The position numbers were made by a program, and so were the translations under genes. Of a stretch of 64,000 nt of DNA, positions 50,469 through 59,010 are shown in pieces. Every line of letters starts with the position of its first letter. Position 1 is the first letter of the stretch. The notes beneath the pieces were generated by a model. That model ran no database searches. It was not told the origin of the DNA and saw only the letters and a program-made list of their open reading frames with translations. Source of the DNA: Kitasatospora acidiphila (GTDB lineage: Bacteria; Actinomycetota; Actinomycetes; Streptomycetales; Streptomycetaceae); NCBI RefSeq assembly GCF_006636205.1, contig NZ_VIGB01000003.1:7132501-7196500 (forward strand). Reading direction: 5' to 3'.

Positions 50469-51334
50469 ATGCCCGTCACCGAGGTCATCAACCCGCAGCC
50501 GGCACCGCAGCCCGCACCGCCCCGGACCGCCCGGCCGCGCCGGCTGCTGATGTGCCGTCCGAACCACTACGACGTGTACTACTCGATCAACCCCTGGATG
50601 CACCCCGAGAAGCCGGTCGACACCGGCCTGGCGGTGCTCCAGTGGGAGCGGCTGCGCGAGCTGTACATGTCGCTGGGCCACACCGTCGAGGTGATCGACC
50701 CGCTGCCCGGCCTGCCCGACATGGTGTTCGCCGCCAACGGCGCCACTGTGGTGGACGGCAAGGTGCTGGCCGCCCGGTTCCGGCACATGGAGCGCACCGC
50801 CGAGGGCCCCGGCTACCTGGCCTGGTTCCAGCGCAACGGCTACCAGGACGTGCTGTGGCCGGAGTTCATCAACGAGGGCGAGGGCGACTACCTGCCGGTC
50901 GGCCGCCGGATCCTGGCCGGCACCGGCTTCCGCACCGACCAGCGCTCGCACTACGAGGCACAGGAGTTCTTCGGCATGCCGGTCACCAGCCTGACCTTGG
51001 TCAACCCCCGCCACTACCACCTGGACACCGCCCTCTCGGTGCTCTCCGACACCGAAATCATGTACTGGCCCGAGGCGTTCACCCGGGCAGCCAGGCCGTG
51101 CTGCGCGAGCTCTACCCCAACGCGGTGCTGGCCACCGCCGACGACGCCGCCGCCTTCGGCCTCAACGCCTTCAGTGACGGCTACAACGTGCTTCTCCCGC
51201 AGGCGGCTTCCGGCCTGATCGAGCAGCTCAAGGCGCGCGGCTTCAACCCGATCGGCGTCGACCTGTCCGAACTGCTGCTGGCCGGCGGCAGCGTCAAGTG
51301 CTGCACCCTCGAACTGCGCGACCGCGCCTCCTGA
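50469..51334 (+). CDS. Dimethylargininase/arginine-deiminase-type amidinohydrolase (one apparent frameshift)
   Basis: A roughly 288-residue guanidino-modifying enzyme. LLMCRPNHYDVYYSINPWM, GLPDMVFAANGATVVDGKVL, the INEGEGDYLPVG metal-free active-site strand, LVNPRHYHLDTALSVL (His) and the C-terminal GGSVKCCTLELRD with the catalytic Cys are all conserved. It hydrolyses a guanidine, for example arginine to citrulline. One C is missing at 51082-51084 (TTCACCCGGGC for TTCACCCCGGGC), splitting the gene at residue ~205; both parts are otherwise intact. In the cluster it may supply citrulline/ornithine or trim a guanidine from an intermediate. Confidence 0.82.
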
Positions 51335-51415
51335 GTGATCCCGAGAGCTCTCGAGAACTCCCGAGAACTCCCGAGAGCCGCTGAGATCTTCTGAGAACTC
51401 CTGAGATGGGAACCG
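51335..51415 (+). repeat. Intergenic repeat before the permuted ATP-grasp gene
   Basis: The gap consists largely of CCGAGAACTC, CCGAGAGCTC and CTGAGAACTC units (about 10 bp, seven degenerate copies) between 51341 and 51405. It then runs into GATGGGAACC before the ATG. It looks like recent slippage expansion. Confidence 0.65.
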
Positions 51416-52789
51416 ATGATGACCGACCGTGTGAGCCTCACGGAGGACTACCTGAAGCGGGTCAAGGCCTCCGGCGCCACGGCCCGTGAGCTGATCGGGC
51501 GGATGCCCGAGTCCAAGCAGCTGACCACCTTCTACGGCAACGACTTCCTCTCCCGCCCCCTCTTCCTCGGCCACCAGGAGAAGGTGCGCCTGGAGCACGA
51601 CATGCGGGTCTGGCACGACGCGGTCGAGAGCCTGCCGGACCGCCTCTTCGACGGCGACCTGGGCGCATTCGCACGCGCGGTCGGGATGACCGAGGTGCAG
51701 GTCTCGGCGGTGCTGAAGGGCCGCGGTGAGCGGATGACCCGGCAGTCCCGGGCCGACCTCTACTGCACCGAGGACGGCGAGTTCAAGATGCTGGAGTGCA
51801 ACCTCGGCAGCGCGCTGGGCGGCATGGACAACGGCGACATGGCCGCCGCCCTGCTGGAGCACCCGGTGCTCGCCGAGTTCGCCGCCGAGCACCGGCTCGG
51901 CTACGTGGACACCACCGAGGTGCAGGTGGCCAACACCCTGCTGGAGTCCGGCTACGCCCGCACCGACAAGCCGGTTGTGGCGCTGGCCGACTGGCCGACC
52001 AGCTACCAGACCCTGGAGTCCTACAACCGGCTGCTCTGCGAGCGCTGGGGCCGCTACGGGCTGGAGGCCTACGCTTGCCACATCGGCGAGTTGGAGGTCC
52101 GGGACCGCCGGGTCCGGCTGGACGGCCGCCCGATCGACCTGGTCGTGCGCTGCTTCATGATCGAGGACATCCTGGAGTCGCCCGAGGCGCCCGCCCTGAT
52201 GGCCCCGGTGCTGGAGGCCGCCGAGGCCGGCTGGGTGCGGATCTTCACCCCGATGGAGACCGAGGCCTTCACCAGCAAGGGCGCCCTCGCGATGCTCTCC
52301 GACGAGCGCAACCGGAACCTGTTCTCCGCCGCCGAGCTGGAGAGCCTGGACCGGCTGCTGCCGTGGACCCGGATGGTCCGCGACGACAAGGTGACCCTGG
52401 AGGACGGCTCCCGGGTCGACCTGCTCGGCTACGCCCTGGACCACCGCGAGTCGCTGGCCCTCAAGCCGACCCTGTCGTACGGCGGTCGCGGTGTGGTGCT
52501 GGGCTGGGACCAGAAGGTCACCGCCGCGCAGTGGGAGCAGGAGGTCCGTTCGGCGCTGGACGGCCCGTACCTGCTGCAGCGCCGGGTGGACCCGGCCATC
52601 GAGTACTTCCTCGACCCGCAGGGGGAATGGACGCCGTGGCTGGTCTCCTGGGGGGTGTTCAACGGGGTGGACGGCTTCGGCGGGTGCCTGGCCCGGGCCG
52701 TGCCGGTCTCCTCGGGCGTCGGCGTCATCAACGTCAGCGGCGGCGCGCTGGCCTCCTCGCTGCTCTACGAGCTGCCGCCGGAGGACTGA
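51416..52789 (+). CDS. ATP-grasp enzyme resembling the circularly permuted type (cluster ligase 3)
   Basis: A 457-residue protein. Unlike the two other ligases it starts with a substrate-type domain (TTFYGNDFLSRPLFLGHQEK, then YCTEDGEFKMLECNLGSALG with acidic metal ligands) and has the ATP-binding elements later (SLALKPTLSYGGRGVVLGWD and GPYLLQRRVDPAIEYF). This order is that of circularly permuted ATP-grasp enzymes related to glutathionylspermidine synthase. It probably adds a further amide bond. It is the last gene of the cluster in this direction; the next gene is convergent. Two adjacent ATG codons (51416, 51419) are possible starts. Confidence 0.75.
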   Translation: MMTDRVSLTEDYLKRVKASGATARELIGRMPESKQLTTFYGNDFLSRPLFLGHQEKVRLEHDMRVWHDAVESLPDRLFDGDLGAFARAVGMTEVQVSAVLKGRGERMTRQSRADLYCTEDGEFKMLECNLGSALGGMDNGDMAAALLEHPVLAEFAAEHRLGYVDTTEVQVANTLLESGYARTDKPVVALADWPTSYQTLESYNRLLCERWGRYGLEAYACHIGELEVRDRRVRLDGRPIDLVVRCFMIEDILESPEAPALMAPVLEAAEAGWVRIFTPMETEAFTSKGALAMLSDERNRNLFSAAELESLDRLLPWTRMVRDDKVTLEDGSRVDLLGYALDHRESLALKPTLSYGGRGVVLGWDQKVTAAQWEQEVRSALDGPYLLQRRVDPAIEYFLDPQGEWTPWLVSWGVFNGVDGFGGCLARAVPVSSGVGVINVSGGALASSLLYELPPED

Positions 52790-52818
52790 CCCGTCGCGCC
52801 GGCCCGCCGGCCGAGCCG

Positions 52819-54156
52819 TCAGCCGAGCTCGTCGTGCACCGCCAGCACCATCAGGTAGTGGCGGTGCACGGCCTCGCGGTCGGCCGGTTCGGTGACCGAG
52901 TCGGTGTTCAGGCGGTCGATCATCTCGGCCTGGTCGAGCAGCACCGGGCGCTGCTCGGCGGCCACGGTCGCGTGCATGATCTCGGCCAGCGCGTCCAGCT
53001 GGCGGATCAGCACGGCCGGCATCCCGACCGCGGCCTGCCGGATCTTCTCGAAGGAGCGCTCCACCAGCCGTTCGTAGCTCACCGGTTGGGCGATCACCCG
53101 GATCCGTCCGTCGTCGTCCCGGTGCACCGGGTTGGGCTGCCACTGGACGGCGATCCGGCACAGCCCCTCACCCAGCCAGTCGACGCAGGTGAGCGCGGTG
53201 AAGGTGTCGTTGACGGCGGTGGAGAGGGCGCGGATCGCGATCTCCACCAACTGGTCGACGGCGAAGGCCATGTCCTGGGCCAGGGTGCGCGAGGGACCGG
53301 TGAGGTGCGCCCGGGCGAAGCTGCGGGCCAGCGCGGGGGCGGCCTCGGCGGGCCAGACGGTGGCCAGCTGGTGCCCCTGCACCAGGAAGTGGCCGGGGCG
53401 GTGGTCCAGCCGGATCACCGCGTCCAGCTCCTGGGCGATCCGCACCAGGCTGCGGTGCCGGACGAACTGCAGATAGCCGCTGGCCGGCGCCGGGACCGGG
53501 GCGCCGGCCGCGTCCAGCCGCGCGTTCAGCTCGTCCGCCGACGGCCCGCGGGTCACCGAGCCGGCCCACTCCGGCTCCCCGGCGCCCGCCTCGATGGCCT
53601 GGGAGAGCTCCGCCGCGATGCCGGCGATCACCTGGGGCAGCTGGATGGAGACCGCGATGTGGTGGATGAAGTAGATCAGCACCGCCAGGTCGGCCAGCAC
53701 CAGCACCATGCAGACCGTGATCGACAGGTGCGGCACGAAGTCGCCGTGCGAGGCCGGCCCGATCGAGATCAGCGCCAGCATCGCGTAGACGAAGGTGGCC
53801 ACGAAGGTGCCCAGGGTCAGCTGGGTGGTGCGGTCCCGGATGAAGACGCGCAGCATCCGCGGCCCGAACTGGGTGGACGCCAGGGTGAGCGTCACGATCA
53901 TGATCGAGAAGACCACGCCCACCACGGTGATCAGCGAGGCGGCGATGGCCGCCAGGATCTGCCGGGCCGCGTCGGCGGTGCCGCTGATCACCCACGGCGG
54001 CAGGGTCAGCGAACCACGGTAGGCGGCGCGGTCCAGCCACCAGGTGACGAAGAACAGCGCGGCGGCGAGCACCACCTCCAGGATCGGCACCAGCCACAGG
54101 TTGGTCCGCAGCGCCTCCCGGCGCCACTGCGACTCCAGGTGCACCCGGCTGATCAT
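52819..54156 (-). CDS. DUF2254 membrane protein
   Basis: A 445-residue integral membrane protein with about four N-terminal helices (LVPILEVVLAAALFFVTWW; ILAAIAASLITVVGVVFSIM; LTLGTFVATFVYAMLAL; VCMVLVLADLAVLIYFIHH). The SIMIVTLTLASTQFGPRML segment is the DUF2254 signature. A cytoplasmic C-terminal domain of about 260 residues follows, with ALSTAVNDTFTALTCVDWLG typical of the family. Function is unknown; a mechanosensitive or ion-conducting role has been suggested only by topology. It is convergent with ATP-grasp ligase 3 and not part of the cluster. Confidence 0.85.
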   Translation of the reverse strand: MISRVHLESQWRREALRTNLWLVPILEVVLAAALFFVTWWLDRAAYRGSLTLPPWVISGTADAARQILAAIAASLITVVGVVFSIMIVTLTLASTQFGPRMLRVFIRDRTTQLTLGTFVATFVYAMLALISIGPASHGDFVPHLSITVCMVLVLADLAVLIYFIHHIAVSIQLPQVIAGIAAELSQAIEAGAGEPEWAGSVTRGPSADELNARLDAAGAPVPAPASGYLQFVRHRSLVRIAQELDAVIRLDHRPGHFLVQGHQLATVWPAEAAPALARSFARAHLTGPSRTLAQDMAFAVDQLVEIAIRALSTAVNDTFTALTCVDWLGEGLCRIAVQWQPNPVHRDDDGRIRVIAQPVSYERLVERSFEKIRQAAVGMPAVLIRQLDALAEIMHATVAAEQRPVLLDQAEMIDRLNTDSVTEPADREAVHRHYLMVLAVHDELG

Positions 54157-54235
54157 CCTTCCAGCGTAGGCAGTGGCGCTGGTGATCGCAGGCTCAGCCG
54201 CAGGTGGCGGGACCGCAGGCGGCGGGATCGCAGGC

Positions 54236-54715
54236 TCAGCCGCAGGCGGCGGGGGAGTCGGGCAGCTCGGCGGTGTCCAGGGCGGCGGTCAGCCGGTTGA
54301 TCCGGTCGCGAAGCTCGGCGACCTCGGCCACGTCCAGGCCGGTGGCGGCGGCGATCCGGCCCGGCAGGCGGGCGGCCTGCTCGCGCAGCGCGGCGCCGGT
54401 GGCGGTGGGCCGCACGGTGACCGAGCGCTCGTCCACGGCGCTGCGCTCCCGGCGCACCAGCCCGTTCGCCTCCAGCCGCTTGAGCAGCGGCGACAGCGTG
54501 CCGGAGTCCAGCCGCAGCTGCTCGCCGATCTGCTTGACGCCCAGCTCGCCGTGCTCCCAGAGAACCAGCATCACCAGGTACTGCGGGTAGGTCAGGCCGA
54601 GCTCGGAGAGGACGTCGCGGTAGAGCGCGTTGAAGGCGCGGGAGGCGGCGTGCAGGGCGAAGCAGATCTGGTTGTCCAGGCGCAGCCAGCTGTCGTCCAC
54701 CAGGTCCTCGGTCAT
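54236..54715 (-). CDS. ohrR: OhrR-like MarR-family peroxide sensor
   Basis: A 159-residue MarR regulator. DNQICFALHAASRAFNALY contains the reactive Cys found near residue 15-20 in OhrR, and LTYPQYLVMLVLWEHGELGVKQI and LRLDSGTLSPLLKRLEANGLV match OhrR closely. The wing reads RERSAVDERSVTVRPT. OhrR represses ohr and is released when organic hydroperoxides oxidise the Cys. It is divergent from ohr with an operator between them. Confidence 0.88.
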   Translation of the reverse strand: MTEDLVDDSWLRLDNQICFALHAASRAFNALYRDVLSELGLTYPQYLVMLVLWEHGELGVKQIGEQLRLDSGTLSPLLKRLEANGLVRRERSAVDERSVTVRPTATGAALREQAARLPGRIAAATGLDVAEVAELRDRINRLTAALDTAELPDSPAACG

Positions 54716-54740
54716 GGGACCAGCGTACCAATGCGGGCGA

Positions 54741-54767
54741 ATTAGTTGCGCACAACTGAATTGTGTG
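54741..54767. promoter_or_regulatory. OhrR operator between ohrR and ohr
   Basis: CACAA-CTGAA-TTGTG (54751-54765) and the overlapping AGTTG-CGCA-CAACT (54744-54757) form nested palindromes similar to the known OhrR box TACAATT-AATTGTA. They lie in the AT-rich 142-bp gap between the divergent genes. Confidence 0.65.
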
Positions 54768-54857
54768 ATGCCATTCTGGTGGCACGAACGCACGAGACGC
54801 ACCACTCGACTCGATCCGATCCGCGGATCCGATCCGACGAAGAAGGACGGTTACCCC

Positions 54858-55271
<414 letters not shown>

Positions 55272-55279
55272 TCGGCCTG

Positions 55280-55298
55280 ACCTGACGGGCTGTCAGGT
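55280..55298. repeat. Small inverted repeat after ohr
   Basis: ACCTGAC (55280-55286) and GTCAGGT (55292-55298) are perfect 7-bp arms with a 5-nt loop, just upstream of the large terminator. Confidence 0.4.
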
Positions 55299-55310
55299 AC
55301 TGTCGAACGC

Positions 55311-55353
55311 GAACCGCCCGGGTGCGAGAGCTGTGCTCGCACCCGGGCGGTTC
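55311..55353. terminator. Bidirectional terminator after ohr
   Basis: Perfect 18-bp arms at 55311-55328 and 55336-55353 (GAACCGCCCGGGTGCGAG and complement) with a 7-nt loop, between the convergent ohr and methyltransferase genes. Confidence 0.85.
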
Positions 55354-55374
55354 GGTGTCCGTGAGTCTTCGGTG

Positions 55375-56199
55375 CTACGGCTTGCGGGCCACCGCCGCCG
55401 CGGCCAGCCGCAGCACGGGGTTGTCGCTCAGCGCGGGGGTGTCGGCCTCGGGGCGCCACTCGGAGACCGTGACCACGCCGGGGTCGACCAGCTCCAGGCC
55501 GTCCAGGAACGCCGCCACCTGCTCCAGCGAGCGGAACTGGGCCCGCCCGACGCCCTGGCGCAGCACCGCCTCGGCGGCCGCCGCCTCGGGGTCGTCCCCG
55601 GCGGCCAGCAGGTGGTGCACGAAGACGTAGCTGCCGGACGGCAGCGCGTCCACCAACTCCCGCAGCAGGCGCGCCGGTTCCTCCTCATCCAGGACATAGT
55701 GCAGGATCCCGCAGAGCAGCAGGCCGACCGGCTGCTCGAAGTCGATGTGCGCGCGCAGCCCCGGATCGGCCAGCAGCTCGGCGGGCTTGCGCAGATCGCC
55801 CTCGACCACGACGGTCCGCTGGTTGTCGGCCAGCAGCGCCCGCGCGTGGGACAGCACGATCGGGTCGTTGTCGACGTACACCACCCGGGTTTCGGGGGCG
55901 GCCGACTGCGCGATCTGGTGCACGTTGTCGGCGGTCGGCAGGCCGGAGCCGATGTCCACCAGCTGCCGCAGCCCCGCCTCGGCCACCAGGTGCCGCACCA
56001 CCCGCCGCAGCACTGCCCGCTGCGCCCGCACCCCGAGGTGCACCTCCGGCAGCATCTCCTCGATCCGCCGGCCCAGTTCGCGGTCCGACGGGAAGTTGTC
56101 CTTGCCGCCGAGCAGGTAGTCGTAGACGCGCGCGATGTTGGGTGCGGGGGCCTCGGCGCCCGGGGGCTGCCAGGTGGCGGGGGGCTGCTGCTCGGGCAC
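55375..56199 (-). CDS. SAM-dependent methyltransferase-like protein (DUF574 family)
   Basis: A 274-residue protein of a family abundant in streptomycetes. APNIARVYDYLLGGKDNFPSDR is the family opening, QLVDIGSGLPTADNVHQ is the SAM-binding motif I, and RVVYVDNDPIVLSHARALL is motif II. No substrate has been established for the family. The GTG start has GGAGAG four nt upstream. It is too far from the hydrazine cluster, and separated from it by ohr/ohrR, to be considered a part of it. Confidence 0.85.
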   Translation of the reverse strand: MPEQQPPATWQPPGAEAPAPNIARVYDYLLGGKDNFPSDRELGRRIEEMLPEVHLGVRAQRAVLRRVVRHLVAEAGLRQLVDIGSGLPTADNVHQIAQSAAPETRVVYVDNDPIVLSHARALLADNQRTVVVEGDLRKPAELLADPGLRAHIDFEQPVGLLLCGILHYVLDEEEPARLLRELVDALPSGSYVFVHHLLAAGDDPEAAAAEAVLRQGVGRAQFRSLEQVAAFLDGLELVDPGVVTVSEWRPEADTPALSDNPVLRLAAAAVARKP

Positions 56200-56371
56200 G
56201 TCACTCTCCGTTCCGTCTGGTTCGCCGCGTGCGTGCGAGGTCTCGCCGAGCGGTCCAGGCGCGGAAATGATCTCCGATCAGACGGGCGCTGGCAATGGCC
56301 AGTTCGATCGCTCGGCACGGCTGGGTCAGTTGCTCGGCACGGCCGGGCTGCGCCGAGCCGAACAACTCCCG

Positions 56372-57556
56372 TCAGTCCGCCCGGGTTGCCCGGGTCGCCC
56401 GGACCAGCCAGGCCGTCGCGGCCAGGCAGAGCGCCGACACCACGCTCAGCACCACCGGCACCGCCCGGATCCCCGACCACTCGATCGCCTTGCCCAGCGC
56501 CGGACCCGCCGCCACCCCGCCCACCATCGAGGCGGCGATCACCAGCGCCCCGGCCCGCTGCGCCCGCGGCGCCGCCCGGTTCAGCCAGGGCAGCCCGGTC
56601 GGGAAGATCGGGGCGATGAACAGGCCGACCCCGGCATAGGCGTAGGGCGCGGCCGGACGCACCGTGGCCAGCAGCAGGCAGACCGTCATCCCGGCGCAGG
56701 ACACCGCGATGATCGCCTGCGCCGAGAAGCGCAGTGCCAGCGGCGCGACCAGGAACCGGCCCAGCGTCAGCATCAGCCAGTAGACCGAGGTGGCGGTGGC
56801 CGCCAGGCCGGTCGCATAGCCGATGGTCTCCAGATGGGTCGGCTCCCAGCCGCCCACGCCCGCCTCGATGCCCACGTGCAGCACATAGAGCAGCACGAAG
56901 ACGCCCAGCACCGCGGCCAGGCTGCGCCCGCGGGCGTCAGCCGGGCCGGGCGCCTCGGCAACCCGCTCGGTCTCGCCCACCCCGCGCAGGCAGAGCGCCA
57001 AGGGCAGGCACGCCACCGCGAACACCAGGAAGACCACCGGGTAGTGGCGCACCCCCACCGCGCCCACCAGCACCGGGCCGAGGATCGCGCCGATCCCGAA
57101 ATGGGCGTTGAGGATGTTGAGCATCGCCGTGGAGCGCTGCCCGAAGCCAACCGCGAACAGCCGGTTGAGGCCGTAGTCGATCCCGCCGAAGCCCAACCCG
57201 GCCAGCAGCGCGGCGCCCAGCGCGGGCGCCCAGGACGGCGCCAGCGCGAACCCCGCCGCGCCGAGGGCCATCAGCAGGTGCGAGGCGGCCAGCACCCGGC
57301 GGTTGCTGATCCGCCCGTACACCCGGTCGAAGAGCAGCACCCCGGCCACCCCGCCCACGAAGTGCGCGCTCAAGGCCAGCCCCGCCGCCGACGGGGAGAG
57401 TCCGAACTTGGGCCGCAGCCCCGGGATGGCCGGCCCGTAGAACGCCTGCAGCGCGCCGATCAGTACGAAGGCCGCGCATGAGGCCACCACGGCGGTGCGG
57501 CTGAAGACTCCGGTGCTGCCGGCCGTTGGCCTCTCCACTGTCACTGCTTCGGTCAC
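56372..57556 (-). CDS. MFS transporter (last gene of the GT2-to-MFS operon)
   Basis: A 394-residue, 12-helix major facilitator. FVLIGALQAFYGPAIPGLRPK starts helix 1; motif A is LLFDRVYGRISNRRVLA. The fold resembles sugar-type or fucose-permease-like MFS (GFGGIDYGLNRLFAVGF). The GTG start overlaps the GMC stop by 4 nt (GTGA), so it is coupled to the operon. It probably moves the operon product or a precursor. The 172-bp gap on its 3' side carries a repeated GCTCGGCACGGC but no gene. Confidence 0.8.
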   Translation of the reverse strand: MTEAVTVERPTAGSTGVFSRTAVVASCAAFVLIGALQAFYGPAIPGLRPKFGLSPSAAGLALSAHFVGGVAGVLLFDRVYGRISNRRVLAASHLLMALGAAGFALAPSWAPALGAALLAGLGFGGIDYGLNRLFAVGFGQRSTAMLNILNAHFGIGAILGPVLVGAVGVRHYPVVFLVFAVACLPLALCLRGVGETERVAEAPGPADARGRSLAAVLGVFVLLYVLHVGIEAGVGGWEPTHLETIGYATGLAATATSVYWLMLTLGRFLVAPLALRFSAQAIIAVSCAGMTVCLLLATVRPAAPYAYAGVGLFIAPIFPTGLPWLNRAAPRAQRAGALVIAASMVGGVAAGPALGKAIEWSGIRAVPVVLSVVSALCLAATAWLVRATRATRAD

Positions 57557-59010
57557 GCGCTCTCCAGATGGCGGCCCACGATCTCATGGGCGAAGGACAT
57601 GATGGTTCCCTGCGGACTGATGCCGGAGGCTCCCGGCAGCACGCTCGCGTCACACAGGTGGAGATTGGCCAGGCCGTGCGGCCGACCGCGATCGTCACAG
57701 ACACCGCCGCGCTCCGGCAGCGCCATCCGGCAGCTGGCCATGCCGTGGACGGAGACCAACTCCCAGTCTCTGGGCCGCACTTCGGAACAGAACCGGTCCA
57801 CCTCGGCGGCGTTGCGCAGGGCCGGTGCCGAACTGCTGGGTGGCAGCAGCTCGATGGCCCCCGCGGCGAACAGCAGTCGCGCGGTGCGGCGGAACGCCAG
57901 CCGCAGCGCATGGTGGTCGGCCCGGGTCAGCCCGTGCCGCAGCAGCGGTGCGCCGCCCACCGCCCCGAGCAGCGTGGCCGACCCCTGCATCCGCACCTGG
58001 GTGGTGTACATCCCCAGGTGATCCCACTGCTCCAGCAGCGAGTTGACGGTCTTGGGAGAGCGTCCGGCGAGCGCCGCGCCCAGCCCGCCCCGGGTCAGGT
58101 TGGACGGCATCACCAGCAGGCCGAGGTCGGAGAACTCCTGCACCTGGGCGGTGAACATGGTGCCCTGGTGGGCCTTTACCGGTCGTCGGAACCTGGCCAC
58201 CGTCCGCAGGTTGAGGTGCAGCGCCAACTGCCGTCCTGCCGTGCGCCGTTGGATTCCGCTGCGGCGCAGCAGCACCGGCGTGCCGATCGGGCCGGCCGCC
58301 AGGAAGACGGTGCGCGGGCGGTAGCGCACGGCCCGCCCGTCGGCGGCGGTGGCCTCCACGGCGACCACCCGGCCGCCGGTGTGGACGATCCGGCGCACCC
58401 GCACTCCCGCCTCGATCACCGCGCCGGCGGCCTCGGCGCGCGGCAGATAGCTGAGCGCCATGCTCTGCTTGGCGCCGCTCGGGCAGCCCGTGGCGCACTG
58501 GTTGCGGTGTCGGCAGCCCGACACCACGCGCTGCGGATGCTGCCAGCGCCAGCCCAACTGCTCGGCGGCCCTGGCCAGTAGCCGGGAGTCCGCGTTGCCG
58601 TCGCCGTGCTGCTGGACGATCATGCCGAGCCGCCGGGCCACCTCGGCGAAGTGCGGGGCCAGGGCGACCTGCCGGTAGCCGCCGTAACCGGTCCAGGCGG
58701 CCCAGCGATCCAGCAGCGCGGCCGACGGCTCCCAGAGCAGACCGCCGTTGACCACCGTGGTGCCGCCCACGCAACTCGCCTCGCCATAGGCGATGGTGGG
58801 GGTGCCGAAGATCGCGGTGGCGCCCGCGTTGCGGTAGAGCCGGCGCATTGAATCGGCCGGGGCGGCGGCGGCCAACTCGGCGGTGGAGACCCGCGGTCCC
58901 TCCTCCAGCACGGTCACCGACCGCCCCGCGCGGGCGAGTTCCAACGCGGCGACCGAGCCGCCCGCACCCGAGCCGACCACCAGGGCGTCGCAGTCGATCA
59001 GGTCGCTCAT
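57553..59010 (-). CDS. GMC-family oxidoreductase with Cys-rich motif
   Basis: A 485-residue FAD-dependent GMC oxidoreductase. The FAD motif is DALVVGSGAGGSVAALELA, the family signature ASCVGGTTVVNGGLLW, and the C-terminal active site GASGISPQGTIMSFAHEIVG. A Cys-rich segment, CRHRNQCATGCPSGAKQS, resembles long-chain alcohol oxidase (FAO) relatives and may bind a metal or Fe-S centre. The catalytic His in SVHGMASCRM is present. It oxidises an alcohol, probably of a lipid or sugar lipid given the GT2 context. The start overlaps the previous stop by ATGA. Confidence 0.8.
   Translation of the reverse strand: MSDLIDCDALVVGSGAGGSVAALELARAGRSVTVLEEGPRVSTAELAAAAPADSMRRLYRNAGATAIFGTPTIAYGEASCVGGTTVVNGGLLWEPSAALLDRWAAWTGYGGYRQVALAPHFAEVARRLGMIVQQHGDGNADSRLLARAAEQLGWRWQHPQRVVSGCRHRNQCATGCPSGAKQSMALSYLPRAEAAGAVIEAGVRVRRIVHTGGRVVAVEATAADGRAVRYRPRTVFLAAGPIGTPVLLRRSGIQRRTAGRQLALHLNLRTVARFRRPVKAHQGTMFTAQVQEFSDLGLLVMPSNLTRGGLGAALAGRSPKTVNSLLEQWDHLGMYTTQVRMQGSATLLGAVGGAPLLRHGLTRADHHALRLAFRRTARLLFAAGAIELLPPSSSAPALRNAAEVDRFCSEVRPRDWELVSVHGMASCRMALPERGGVCDDRGRPHGLANLHLCDASVLPGASGISPQGTIMSFAHEIVGRHLESA

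Noticed and set aside
36951..52789. The cluster as a negamycin locus (negamycin also contains hydrazinoacetate).
   Set aside because: No lysine 2,3-aminomutase and no N-methyltransferase are visible in the cluster, both expected for N-methylated, beta-lysine-type negamycin.
55300..55308. CTGTCGAAC after ohr as another StrR-like half-site.
   Set aside because: The second half is absent at the required spacing, and it lies outside the cluster within the ohr 3' region.
55375..56199. The DUF574-type methyltransferase as a tailoring enzyme of the hydrazine cluster.
   Set aside because: It is separated by DUF2254 and the ohrR/ohr pair with strong terminators, and the family is scattered through streptomycete genomes.
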